The notes under the pieces were generated by a model. That model made no database searches and was not told where the DNA came from. It worked only from the letters and a program-made list of their open reading frames with translations. From Bacillota bacterium (GTDB taxonomy: Bacteria; Bacillota; Clostridia; Lachnospirales; Lachnospiraceae), in NCBI GenBank assembly GCA_023414355.1, contig JAEZOB010000079.1:1-64000 (forward strand): a DNA stretch of 64,000 bases, in the 5' to 3' direction. The position numbers and the translations under genes are program-made. How positions within the stretch are numbered: position 1 is the first letter of the stretch; each line of letters starts with the position of its first letter. Positions 7,709 through 16,031 of this stretch are shown here, piece after piece.

Positions 7709-9406
7709 TTATTCTTCTCCCTGAAGAGCATCATATCCAGTCTCGCCGGTTCTGACCTTAACAACATCTTCGACGTCATAAACAAAGATTTTTCCATCAC
7801 CGATATTCCCGGTATATAATGCCTTTCGTGCTTCGTCAATCACAAGACTGACAGGTACCTTGCTGACAACAATTTCAACCTGCACTTTCGGTAAAAGATT
7901 CATTTCCATCGGCACACCACGATAGAATTCTGTCGAACCCTTCTGGACACCACAACCTAGTACATTTGTAACTGTCATTCCTGTCACCTCGATCGCATTC
8001 ATTGCAACTTTTAAAGCTTCAAATTTACTCTGTTTTGTGATAATCTCTATCTTCGTAATCTTAGGAGCTTCTTTTCCATCCTGTTCCTTAGTAATACGTG
8101 TCACCGGTACAGACTCGGATAAGGATTTGCTGCCAGTCACAGCAGCTCCCTGAATTCCCGCTGATAATTCTACATGCGGCATGAAGTCGGCATATGCACT
8201 TGCTAAGCCATGTTCGTGAATATCGAGGCCGGCAATTTCTTCTTCAGTTGTAACCCTGAGCCCAATCGTATGTTTGATAATAAAGAACGTGATTGTGATT
8301 GCTACAGTAACCCAGGCCGCTACAGAAGCTACACCAATTACCTGTGTTAGCAGGAACGAAGCTCCACCGCCATAGAACAATCCGTCCTCGACTGCAAAGA
8401 GACCAGTCAGAATAGTACCTAAGGCTCCACAGATTCCATGAACACCGATCGCACCCACAGGATCGTCAATTTTTACAACCTTATCAATGAACTCAATTCC
8501 AAATACCACTGCAAAGCCTGCGATGATACCTATAATAGCAGCACCAAAAGGACTGACAAGGTCACAGCCTGCGGTAATTGCTACCAGACCTGCCAAGGAT
8601 CCATTCAAGGTCATGGATACATCCGGCTTCTTATATTTAATCCAGGTAATCAACATTACCGTGATACTAGCCACTGCTGCTGCCATATTGGTTGTAACAA
8701 AGATATTTCCCATGGAAGCCAGAACATCGTCTCCTGTTGCAGACACGGTTGAACCTCCGTTGAAACCAAACCAGCAGAACCAAAGAATGAATACACCCAA
8801 TGCTCCAAGAGTAAGACTGTGACCGGGGATTGCTTTCGGTTTTCCATTCTTATCATATTTTCCAATACGTGGACCTAAGAATTTAGCACCGATTAATGCT
8901 GAAACGCCGCCAACCATATGAACTGCTGTCGAGCCAGCGAAATCATGAAAACCCAGATCGGCAAGCCAGCCACCGCCCCAGATCCAATGTCCTGAAACCG
9001 GATAAATAATTGCACTGATTACCATACTGTAAATACAATATGATGAAAATTTTGTCCTCTCTGCCATCGCTCCTGATACAATCGTAGCTGCGGTAGCACA
9101 GAATACTGTCTGGAAGATCAGAAATGCCATCAGCGGTACGCCGGAAGGTAAGATAGCGGAATAATCTCCTTTGGCCATCGGATCAAAGCTACCGAATAAA
9201 GCACCGCTTCCTCCAAACATAATACCAAAACCTAATAACCAATAAATAGGTGTTCCGAGAGAAAAATCCATTAGGTTTTTCATAATAATGTTACCTGCAT
9301 TTTTAGCTCTTGTAAAACCTGTTTCCACCATTGCAAATCCTGCTTGCATAAAGAATACCAAGGCGGCTGCTACTAAAACCCAAATCGTGTTTGCTGATGA
9401 ATACAT
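7709..9406 (-). CDS. Ammonium transporter with fused C-terminal P-II domain
   Basis: A 565-residue fusion. Residues about 1-405 form an Amt channel with pore histidine motifs STAVHMVGG and GVHGICGALG and the cytosolic GLDIHEHG tail. A linker of about 45 residues leads to a complete P-II domain (about 451-565), ending in GNIGDGKIFVYDVEDVVKVRTGE. The fused P-II T-loop has EFYRGVPM, so it also lacks the classical Tyr51. Fusion guarantees 1:1 stoichiometry of channel and gate. The start has GGAGG 7 nt upstream. It follows the 93-residue membrane protein by 66 nt and shares its hairpin-array leader. An alternative reading as two genes is excluded because the frame is continuous. Confidence 0.95.
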   Translation of the reverse strand: MYSSANTIWVLVAAALVFFMQAGFAMVETGFTRAKNAGNIIMKNLMDFSLGTPIYWLLGFGIMFGGSGALFGSFDPMAKGDYSAILPSGVPLMAFLIFQTVFCATAATIVSGAMAERTKFSSYCIYSMVISAIIYPVSGHWIWGGGWLADLGFHDFAGSTAVHMVGGVSALIGAKFLGPRIGKYDKNGKPKAIPGHSLTLGALGVFILWFCWFGFNGGSTVSATGDDVLASMGNIFVTTNMAAAVASITVMLITWIKYKKPDVSMTLNGSLAGLVAITAGCDLVSPFGAAIIGIIAGFAVVFGIEFIDKVVKIDDPVGAIGVHGICGALGTILTGLFAVEDGLFYGGGASFLLTQVIGVASVAAWVTVAITITFFIIKHTIGLRVTTEEEIAGLDIHEHGLASAYADFMPHVELSAGIQGAAVTGSKSLSESVPVTRITKEQDGKEAPKITKIEIITKQSKFEALKVAMNAIEVTGMTVTNVLGCGVQKGSTEFYRGVPMEMNLLPKVQVEIVVSKVPVSLVIDEARKALYTGNIGDGKIFVYDVEDVVKVRTGETGYDALQGEE

Positions 9407-9472
9407 ACATTGTCCTCCTGATTTTAAAATTATTTATATTATGGGGTACCCCTTAATTTCTCTTTGTTACGT

Positions 9473-9754
9473 TTATCTATCAACTTTCCAGTTAAATATG
9501 AAATGATTTTTATATAAATCCAGTTTAAAAATCGATACTTGAATACATCCCGCTATACCAGAACTTAGAATGATGGAACCAATCACCAATCCGGTCACGT
9601 ACCAATTTAATGATTCCAATCTGATATGCTCCGATAAGCAGAAGCCAATGGTAAACAAACCTGAAAATATTACAAAAAACACAATACTATATAGAACTTT
9701 TATTATCGTCCTTTTATGCTTTTCTTCAACCATTTTTGACTTCAGATTTTCCAT
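9473..9754 (-). CDS. Small two-helix membrane protein in the amt-P-II leader operon
   Basis: A 93-residue protein with a charged N-terminus (about 1-17) and two hydrophobic segments, about 19-41 and 53-74. I do not recognise a family. A good ribosome binding site (GGAGGG, 5 nt spacing) supports translation. It is the first gene after the hairpin array and is followed at 66 nt by the Amt-P-II fusion, which suggests a role with that transporter. A weak alternative is that it only reflects the leader arrangement. Confidence 0.75.
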   Translation of the reverse strand: MENLKSKMVEEKHKRTIIKVLYSIVFFVIFSGLFTIGFCLSEHIRLESLNWYVTGLVIGSIILSSGIAGCIQVSIFKLDLYKNHFIFNWKVDR

Positions 9755-9851
9755 GTCAGCCCTCCAGAATTTTTGATTATCATCCTAATCTCTGATTTTC
9801 TAAATGAGATAAACAGTCAAAAGATAACATTTAGATAACAATGTCACAAAT

Positions 9852-10077
9852 TAAAAGCCAAAGCAATGAGGCATACTTTGACTTCTTTGTCATAATATAA
9901 GAGGTCAAAGTATTAAATCATACTCTGACCTCATTGTCGTAATATAAAAGGTCAAAGTATTAAATCATACTCTGACCTCATTGTCGTAAACAAAAAAGTC
10001 AAAGCAATAAACATACTTTGACCTCATTGTCGTAAACAAAAAAGTCAAAGCAAATAATTTACTTTGACTTCATTGTC
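9852..10077 (-). repeat. Five tandem hairpin repeats before the amt-P-II operon
   Basis: On the minus strand five units of 46-47 bp start with GACAATGAGG (or close variants). Each holds a GTCAAAG...CTTTGAC dyad and ends in a T-rich tract. Two units are almost identical, indicating recent duplication. Base changes between units often keep pairing or give G-U, for example GTCAGAGTA facing TACTTTGAC. The array sits 98 nt upstream of the 93-residue ORF and downstream of the conserved promoter block. Confidence 0.93.
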
Positions 10078-10120
10078 GTCGTTATTAAATTTATAAACGA
10101 GAGTGTATCACAGTCTATTT
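10078..10120 (-). promoter_or_regulatory. Conserved upstream block of the amt-P-II operon
   Basis: The minus-strand block GTGATACACTCTCG, TTTATAAATTTAATA, CGACGACAA matches the block at 7406-7439 with few changes. Its position directly before both hairpin arrays suggests a common promoter and operator for the two Amt units. Confidence 0.6.
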
Positions 10121-10241
10121 CAAAATGCAATAGTTATTTTAAAATATTTTTCTATCATTATTTTAAGTGCCCCGTAAATATTAACATAATTTATTTTATA
10201 CTCATAACATATGCCCTTGTTAAGGTTACGTTCTTAATATT

Positions 10242-11321
10242 TTAATGTATCAGCATCGCATCGCCAAAACTGAAGAAACGATAGCGCTCCTGTACTGCAA
10301 TGTCATACGCATTCATAATATGCTCGCGCCCTGCCAGTGCAGACACCAGCATCATCAAGGTAGATTCTGGAAGATGGAAGTTCGTAATCAAGGCATCCAA
10401 CACTTTAAAGCGGTAGCCGGGATAAATAAAGATGGATGTGTCACCGCTGCCTGCATGAACCTCACCGTTTTCATCCGCTGCCGATTCTATGGTTCTGCAA
10501 CTGGTGGTTCCCACACAGATCACACGACCTCCCCTTTTCTTTGTGTCATTGATGATCGCTGCCGCTTCCTGGGTAACCTGATAGAATTCAGAATGCATAT
10601 GATGCTCCAATACATTTTCTACCTTCACGGGACGAAAGGTTCCAAGTCCCACATGCAATGTAACATTCGCAATCGGTATTCCCATCTCTTCGATCTCTGT
10701 CAGCAGCTCTTTGGTGAAATGTAATCCTGCGGTAGGTGCTGCTGCAGAGCCTTCCAGCTTGGCGTAGACCGTCTGATACCGGTTCTTATCTGCCAATTCA
10801 TGAGTAATATAGGGCGGGAGTGGCATCTGTCCGAGCTGATCCAATATTTCTTCAAAAATTCCCCGATAGGAGAACTTCACAAGACGATTCCCTTCCTCCA
10901 GAATATCTATAATCTCGCCGGTCAGAAGGCCCTCACCAAAGCTGATTCTCGTACCCGGTTTTGCCTTCTTTCCCGGCTTCACCAGAGTCTCCCAGATGTC
11001 ATTTTCTCTTCGTTTTAATAATAACAGTTCTATTCTCGCTCCGGGTGTTAAAGATCTTTCTTCCTCTGACTTGTTGCCGCCTTCTGCTGTTTCTGTATCG
11101 TGAAGCTTCTCACCGATCAGACGTGCCGGAATAACCTTCGTGTTGTTCACCACAAGGCAGTCGTTGGGATGCAGATACTGAGTTATCTGACGGAATATTT
11201 TATGCTCTATCGCACCGGTTTCCTTGTCTAGCACCAATAATCTGGAGCCGGAACGGTCCTCCAGGGGATCCTGTGCAATTAATTCTTCGGGTAAATCATA
11301 ATAAAAATCCTGTGTTTTCAA
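10242..11321 (-). CDS. queA: S-adenosylmethionine:tRNA ribosyltransferase-isomerase
   Basis: QueA transfers and isomerises the ribosyl part of S-adenosylmethionine onto preQ1-modified tRNA to give epoxyqueuosine. The sequence has the family start KTQDFYYDLPEELIAQDP, the NDCLVVNNTKVIPARL block and the strongly conserved AAPTAGLHFT and HVGLGTFRPV motifs. I place the start at the TTG at 11321, because GGAGG lies 5 nt upstream and the resulting N-terminus matches QueA proteins (359 residues). The ATG at 11333 overlaps that Shine-Dalgarno sequence. Upstream lies a 17-bp minisatellite. No ruvB neighbour is present. Confidence 0.93.
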   Translation of the reverse strand: MKTQDFYYDLPEELIAQDPLEDRSGSRLLVLDKETGAIEHKIFRQITQYLHPNDCLVVNNTKVIPARLIGEKLHDTETAEGGNKSEEERSLTPGARIELLLLKRRENDIWETLVKPGKKAKPGTRISFGEGLLTGEIIDILEEGNRLVKFSYRGIFEEILDQLGQMPLPPYITHELADKNRYQTVYAKLEGSAAAPTAGLHFTKELLTEIEEMGIPIANVTLHVGLGTFRPVKVENVLEHHMHSEFYQVTQEAAAIINDTKKRGGRVICVGTTSCRTIESAADENGEVHAGSGDTSIFIYPGYRFKVLDALITNFHLPESTLMMLVSALAGREHIMNAYDIAVQERYRFFSFGDAMLIH

Positions 11322-11413
11322 AATAGCCTCCATCTGTAAAATGATACGAAGAAGATTATACAACCAATATGGTTAAAAATCCATCTTTTATTTCAATCCG
11401 ATGTTATTTCAGT

Positions 11414-11584
11414 CTTGTGTTTTATTCCGGCCATATACTTATTTTAGTCTTGTGCTTATTTTGGCCTTGTACTTATTCCAGTCTTGTGCTTATTTCGGCT
11501 TTGTACTTATTTCGCCCTTGTGCTTATTTCGGCCTTGTACTTATTTCGCCCTTGTACTTATTTCAGTCTTGTACTTATTTCAGC
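11414..11584. repeat. 17-bp minisatellite, about ten units
   Basis: About ten head-to-tail copies of a 17-bp unit, CTTGTACTTATTTCGCC and close variants. The inner eight are very similar and the two distal units are degenerate. The array fills the space between the ABC-F stop codon and the start of queA, with queA downstream on the minus strand. Because 17 is not a multiple of three, no frame carries a uniform peptide repeat, which argues against coding. Confidence 0.93.
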
Positions 11585-11619
11585 ATTACATGATAATTTA
11601 AAATCCCCAGCCAATGACC

Positions 11620-13614
11620 TCAGCTAAGCATCTGTAATTCACCCCACTGGTGATAAGCATTTTCGAGCTCCGCCTCTAGCTTCACCCTTTCTTCATAAAG
11701 TTCATTTAGCCGTAAGCTATCGGAGCTATAGCGCTCGATGTTCACTCGCAGCACTTCAAGCTTCCCTTCAGTGTCTTCTATCAGCTTTTCGAAGCGTTCG
11801 ATATGATAAGTGTTTTTCTTCTTATCAATGCTGCTGGCTTGATTTTCTTGAATCTTCTCCGGAAGACTTGTTGAAGTCTTAACCTGATTTTGTTGTGAAG
11901 GTCCTTTCTGTGAAGGTCTTTCATCTGCAGTCTTTGCTTGTGTTTTTATCTGCAGCTGATCACCCTTCTGCTCGGATGAATTGCGTCTCTCCAGCAGCTT
12001 CTTATGCTCTATCTGATAATATTCATAATCACCGTCATAAACTGTAACAGAATTGTCCTCTATGGCAATGATTTTATCAGCCAGCTTCGAGATAAAATAT
12101 CTGTCATGAGATACCATAAGCAGCGTTCCTTCAAATTCGGAAAGTGTCTCCTCCAGTACCTCTCTGGAGTCTACATCCAGGTGATTGGTCGGCTCATCCA
12201 GGATCAGAAAATTCACTCCGGTAAAGGTCAGGGAGCATAACCTGAGTCTGCTCTTCTCTCCGCCTGAAAGGAATTTAATCTTTTTATTTACATCCTCATT
12301 ACAGAACAATACCTTAGCCAGCTGTGCTCTGGCAGCTCCTCCTGACAGGTTGTGTAGTCGTGAAAAATACTCCAATACAGTCTGCTCTTCATCAGGATAG
12401 ATTACCTGCTGCGGCAGATAGCCAATGACTACCTGTGCACCAAGTCTGATACTGCCCTCCTCCGCTTCCAAGGCACCGAGAATCAGCCTCAGGAGGGTAG
12501 ATTTTCCGCTTCCGTTTTCTCCGATAATACAGGCACTATCCTGATACAGCAATTGGAAATTGACATCGGAGAGTAGCTTGAGGCCATCAAAGCCCTTACA
12601 TAAATCCTTTACCTCCAACACCATTTTACCTGACCGTCCTACCATATTCTGATTTAGACGAATCTTACGCTGCTCAAATATTGGTCGCTTCTGAACTTCG
12701 ATTTTCTCAAGCCTTTTTTCCAGCTCCTTCGCACGTTTGAACATCTTTTCACTATCACGCATTACACCCCAAATTCTATAACGCTCAATCTGATTCTCCA
12801 TGCGTTCTATCTTCTTTTGTTGATTCTCATAATTTTTCAGATCGATCAGGAACCTTCGCTCCTTTTCCACCACGTAAAAACTGTAATTACCCAGATATGC
12901 TTCGATATGGTCACCAAAGAGCTCGATTATCCTACCTACCACACTATCAAGGAAATATCTATCGTGGGAGATGATCAATACTGCTCCCTTATACTCCTTT
13001 AAAAACCCCTCCAGCCACTCAATCGTCACCAGATCCAGATGATTGGTGGGCTCATCCAGAAGCAGAATATCCGGCTCCTCTAACAAAATTTTTGCCAGAA
13101 TAACCCTCGTCTTTTCACCCCCGCTCAGTTTATCAAAGGGGAGTTTCCTCATTTGCTGGTCAATCATCAACCCCGAAGTAATCTTATCCAGCTTTGTCTC
13201 AGTCTCATAGCCGTGCAGAAATTCAAACTGTTCACTCAGTTTTGCATATTGATCGACAGTCCTATCCAGCTCATCACCGGTGAGGTATGTCATCTTCTCT
13301 TCCAACTCCTCCATCTGCAGCTTCAGCAGGGAAACCTGTTCAAAAGCCATTCTTAATACATCCATCACACTGAAGGTTTCCTCATACACCGGAATCTGAT
13401 CCAGATATCCGATTCGATTACCCTTTCGCAGACTAATTTCACCAATCTGATACTCTTCCTTCCCCATCAAAATCTTCATGATTGTTGTTTTACCGCTTCC
13501 ATTTTGACCGATCAGACCAATTCGTTCTCCGGTCTTGACCTCAAATGATATATTTTCAAATAATTTATTCGCTCCATAGAACTTAGCCAGTCCGTTTACA
13601 CTTAACTCTATCAT
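11620..13614 (-). CDS. ABC-F family ribosome-associated ATPase
   Basis: A 664-residue soluble protein with two ABC domains and no membrane segments. Walker A motifs are GQNGSGKTT (about 36-44) and GENGSGKST (about 365-373). LSGGEKTRV and LSGGEKSRL are the signatures, and DEPTNHLD occurs twice (about 184 and 470). Between the domains is the charged helical linker (about 245-315) that reaches the ribosomal P/peptidyl-transferase region in ABC-F proteins. A C-terminal extension contains a Q/K-rich linker and coiled coil (about 550-664). Members either confer resistance to ribosome-targeting antibiotics or rescue stalled ribosomes. The leader with a 37-codon ORF and terminator (13694-13963) favours an antibiotic-inducible protection protein, but the drug class cannot be read. 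Confidence 0.93.
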   Translation of the reverse strand: MIELSVNGLAKFYGANKLFENISFEVKTGERIGLIGQNGSGKTTIMKILMGKEEYQIGEISLRKGNRIGYLDQIPVYEETFSVMDVLRMAFEQVSLLKLQMEELEEKMTYLTGDELDRTVDQYAKLSEQFEFLHGYETETKLDKITSGLMIDQQMRKLPFDKLSGGEKTRVILAKILLEEPDILLLDEPTNHLDLVTIEWLEGFLKEYKGAVLIISHDRYFLDSVVGRIIELFGDHIEAYLGNYSFYVVEKERRFLIDLKNYENQQKKIERMENQIERYRIWGVMRDSEKMFKRAKELEKRLEKIEVQKRPIFEQRKIRLNQNMVGRSGKMVLEVKDLCKGFDGLKLLSDVNFQLLYQDSACIIGENGSGKSTLLRLILGALEAEEGSIRLGAQVVIGYLPQQVIYPDEEQTVLEYFSRLHNLSGGAARAQLAKVLFCNEDVNKKIKFLSGGEKSRLRLCSLTFTGVNFLILDEPTNHLDVDSREVLEETLSEFEGTLLMVSHDRYFISKLADKIIAIEDNSVTVYDGDYEYYQIEHKKLLERRNSSEQKGDQLQIKTQAKTADERPSQKGPSQQNQVKTSTSLPEKIQENQASSIDKKKNTYHIERFEKLIEDTEGKLEVLRVNIERYSSDSLRLNELYEERVKLEAELENAYHQWGELQMLS

Positions 13615-13693
13615 AAAAAACCTCCAATTTATCTAATATCACCATCTGTTCTTCGCCCGCCCGCCTAAAGTGGTCCAACTCTCTACAGGACAT

Positions 13694-13725
13694 AAAAAAA
13701 CCCAAAGCCAATAAGCCTTGGGTTT
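13694..13725 (-). terminator. Leader terminator of the ABC-F gene
   Basis: The minus strand forms AAACCCAAGGC / GCTTTGGGTTT with a TTATTG loop and a run of seven Ts. It lies 40 nt after the leader ORF stop and about 80 nt before the ABC-F start, as in transcription attenuators. Confidence 0.9.
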
Positions 13726-13764
13726 CAAATATCAGTAGGTTTCTGATTGTTCTGAAGGATCCAG

Positions 13765-13878
13765 CTAACTTATAGGATTTTGCCTGAAGCTATGAAATTT
13801 GGACGCACTTATCCCGTTAACCGGTAAAATTGCTGTCATAATAGCTTCAAATCTGATCCATCTAAGTGTTGTGTACAT
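13765..13878 (-). CDS. 37-codon leader peptide of the ABC-F gene
   Basis: A short ORF with a strong ribosome binding site (GGAGG, 5 nt spacing) starts at 13878, 57 nt below a consensus promoter, and stops at 13765-13767. The peptide begins MYTTLRWIRF and ends HSFRQNPIS. Its last codons include CCTATAAG (13769-13776), which can pair with CTTATTGG in the terminator loop (13708-13715), and GAAGCTAT/ATAGCTTC inside the ORF can also pair. This is what ribosome-mediated attenuation requires: a stalled ribosome in the ORF would change which partners are free. I infer the mechanism; the ORF, signals and pairings are seen directly. Confidence 0.8.
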   Translation of the reverse strand: MYTTLRWIRFEAIMTAILPVNGISASKFHSFRQNPIS

Positions 13879-13934
13879 TGTTTCCTCCAGAATAACTTTC
13901 ATATAATAATCTAAGTGTATTACTTCTATGCCAC

Positions 13935-13963
13935 ATAGTATGATAAAAAGGAGATTTTGTCAA
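13935..13963 (-). promoter_or_regulatory. Promoter of the ABC-F leader transcript
   Basis: TTGACA (13958-13963) and TACTAT (13935-13940) with a 17-nt spacer, near consensus, lie just beyond the stop codon of the upstream oxidoreductase gene. Confidence 0.88.
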
Positions 13964-13983
13964 GGGAAATATTAGTTTCCCAA

Positions 13984-15063
13984 TTAATCAAAATATACAG
14001 TTTTACCTGTACGGGCAGATTCATAAATGGCTTCCAGAATTCTGGTGACCGCAATTGCCTGCTCCGGCTTCACCATCAAGGGCTTGCCTTCAGTAATTGC
14101 TTCATAGAAGACCTTCTGCTCAATATCAGGAGCTTCCTCGCTGACACCTGTGAAGAAAGCAACACCACCAGACCTTAAATCAGGCTTCTCTACCAGCTGC
14201 TTGTTATACTGAACACGGTTAAGACGAAGACCATCCTTCATATCTGCTCCGGCCTTTGTTCCGCATAAGCTGGTCTTTGCTTCATCAACCTCCAGTGTAT
14301 TCAATGCCCAGGAGGATTCCAGATGGATGGTAGCACCATTCTTCATTTTCACAAAACCGAACGCTGAGTCTTCTACTGTGAATTCCTTCGGATCCCATTC
14401 GCCAAAAGCATTGCCCTGCTCCTTCTGCTCTGCAAGCTTACGATATACAGAACCTGTGACAGATTCCGGCTCGTAGTTGTCCATCATCCAAAGGGTTAAG
14501 TCAAGTGCATGGGTTCCGATATCGATTAAGGGACCGCCACCCTGCTCTTCTTCATTTAAAAATACGCCCCAGGTCGGAACAGCACGTCTTCTGACCGCAT
14601 GCGCACGGGCATAATATATCTCACCAAGATCTCCATTCTCACAAGCTCTCTTCAGATATAAAGAATCCTGACGATATCGGTTTTGATATCCGATTGTAAG
14701 AAGCTTTCCTGTCTCCTTAGCCGTCTCCAGCATCAGCTTTGCATCTGCATAGGATTTTGCCATAGGCTTCTCACACATAACATGTTTTCCGGCCTTCATA
14801 GCTGCGACAGAAATCGCAGAATGGGACTTGTTCGGAGTGAGTACATAAACAGCCTCAATATCCTTTTCCTTTACCAACTCAGTATAATCAGTATATACAC
14901 GGGCATCCTCCGTACCAAATTTTTCTTTCGCAGCATCGGCTTTCGCCTTATCAATATCGCAGAATGCGATAATCTCATAATTTCCATTCTTCTGGATTGC
15001 GGGCAGATGCTTCTGATTCGCAATACCGCCACATCCAACAATGCCTACTTTAACCTTTCTCAT
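13984..15063 (-). CDS. Gfo/Idh/MocA family oxidoreductase
   Basis: A 359-residue NAD(P)-dependent sugar dehydrogenase. The Rossmann motif is GIVGCGGIA (about 8-16). The CEKPMAKS segment near residue 97 carries the catalytic lysine of the family, and GGGPLIDIGTHALDL near 180 carries the Asp and His of the active site. It is the last gene of a four-gene set in which two such enzymes alternate with two TIM-barrel epimerase-like proteins, a combination known from 3-keto-glycoside and inositol-like pathways. Stem-loops at 15109-15170 separate it from the preceding gene. The exact substrate is not assignable. Confidence 0.92.
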   Translation of the reverse strand: MRKVKVGIVGCGGIANQKHLPAIQKNGNYEIIAFCDIDKAKADAAKEKFGTEDARVYTDYTELVKEKDIEAVYVLTPNKSHSAISVAAMKAGKHVMCEKPMAKSYADAKLMLETAKETGKLLTIGYQNRYRQDSLYLKRACENGDLGEIYYARAHAVRRRAVPTWGVFLNEEEQGGGPLIDIGTHALDLTLWMMDNYEPESVTGSVYRKLAEQKEQGNAFGEWDPKEFTVEDSAFGFVKMKNGATIHLESSWALNTLEVDEAKTSLCGTKAGADMKDGLRLNRVQYNKQLVEKPDLRSGGVAFFTGVSEEAPDIEQKVFYEAITEGKPLMVKPEQAIAVTRILEAIYESARTGKTVYFD

Positions 15064-15108
15064 TTATAAATCCTCCATGTTTATTATTGGTATAAATTAA
15101 TCTATAAG

Positions 15109-15170
15109 AAGTTTGTGCCGAGGAAGACGCAGGCACAAACTTTGAAGAGTGAAGATGCTTCTTCTTCACT
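15109..15170 (-). other. Two intercistronic stem-loops
   Basis: AAGTTTGTGCC (15109-15119) pairs with GGCACAAACTT (15132-15142), and AGTGAAGA pairs with TCTTCACT (15148-15170). They sit between two co-directional genes and lack T-tracts, so they look like mRNA processing or stability elements rather than terminators. Confidence 0.6.
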
Positions 15171-15932
15171 TTACCATCCCAGACCCTTTAAGTACTCTCG
15201 GCTGATACGTGCATCTTCCATCGCTGTTTTTTGATTATGACTGTCTTGCTCCACAACCACCCATTTACTCTCGCCATTCACTGCCTGCTTTAATATTGAC
15301 GGTATATCCTGAACTCCATGTCCTACTGCGCTAAATACTACCGGGTTGGTACTGACGTAATCTTTCAGATGAACCACCGGCAATCTTCCTGCATATTTCT
15401 TCATATAAGCAGCAGGATCTTCACCGGCAACCTTGGTCCAACAGGTATCCAGCTCTACCTGAAGCTGACTCTTGGAAAATGACTGATATAAAGCATCCAG
15501 CACATACCTGCCCTCTGTTGTCTTCAGGAATTCGAAATCATGATTGTGATAAAGCAATGTGATTCCTTCCTTCTGACATGCTTCTGCGATAGCAGGAATA
15601 TTCTTCAAGAATTCCTCATAAGATTTTGAACCGTAACGATCCTGTTCCAACAGGTATGGAATAGCGATAAAGCTACAACCAATGACAGCATATTTGTGTA
15701 TCGTTTTCTCGATATCTTCCATGATCTCCTGGTAAGCCACATGAGCTGACATCGGTATCAGTCCGACATTTTTTAAAATATCACGAATTTCCTCCGGAGT
15801 ATGTCCATATAACCCCGCAAGCTCCACACCGTCATACCCCATATTCTTCACTTCCTGCACGGTTTTTGCGAAGTCCTGCTGAGCCTCTTCACGTATGGAA
15901 TAAAGCTGTAATGCAACCGGTAAAGTCTTCAT
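15171..15932 (-). CDS. Sugar phosphate isomerase/epimerase family TIM-barrel enzyme
   Basis: A 253-residue xylose-isomerase-like TIM barrel. Likely metal ligands are recognisable in VELAG (Glu, about 38), LELD-type segment QVELDTCW (Glu/Asp), VVHLKD (His) and VVVEQD (Glu), and HNHDFEF lies in the active site. Related proteins interconvert or cleave keto sugars (for example YcjR-type 3-keto sugar epimerases). A GGGGG ribosome binding site precedes the start. The neighbours suggest it processes the product of one of the two flanking dehydrogenases. Deoxyribonuclease IV activity, sometimes annotated for this fold, is unlikely given the context. Confidence 0.88.
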   Translation of the reverse strand: MKTLPVALQLYSIREEAQQDFAKTVQEVKNMGYDGVELAGLYGHTPEEIRDILKNVGLIPMSAHVAYQEIMEDIEKTIHKYAVIGCSFIAIPYLLEQDRYGSKSYEEFLKNIPAIAEACQKEGITLLYHNHDFEFLKTTEGRYVLDALYQSFSKSQLQVELDTCWTKVAGEDPAAYMKKYAGRLPVVHLKDYVSTNPVVFSAVGHGVQDIPSILKQAVNGESKWVVVEQDSHNQKTAMEDARISREYLKGLGW

Positions 15933-16031
15933 AATAATACCCCCTTTTCAAATTCAATTCCCTTCTCAAATTCAGTTCCCTTCCCAAAGCTTTCTTCGAA
16001 AACGGAAATATTATCGCTTTCCTATCTGTAA

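Noticed and set aside
9852..10077. CRISPR array
   Set aside because: Units are contiguous hairpins without unique spacers of constant length, and no cas genes are near.
9852..10077. Classical ANTAR dual-hairpin target
   Set aside because: Loops do not show the A-x-x-G six-base pattern of that motif; another antitermination mechanism remains possible, so this is only a partial rejection.
11369..11601. Two overlapping hydrophobic plus-strand reading frames of 66-74 codons
   Set aside because: They are produced by the 17-bp minisatellite, have no ribosome binding site and the unit length is not a multiple of three.
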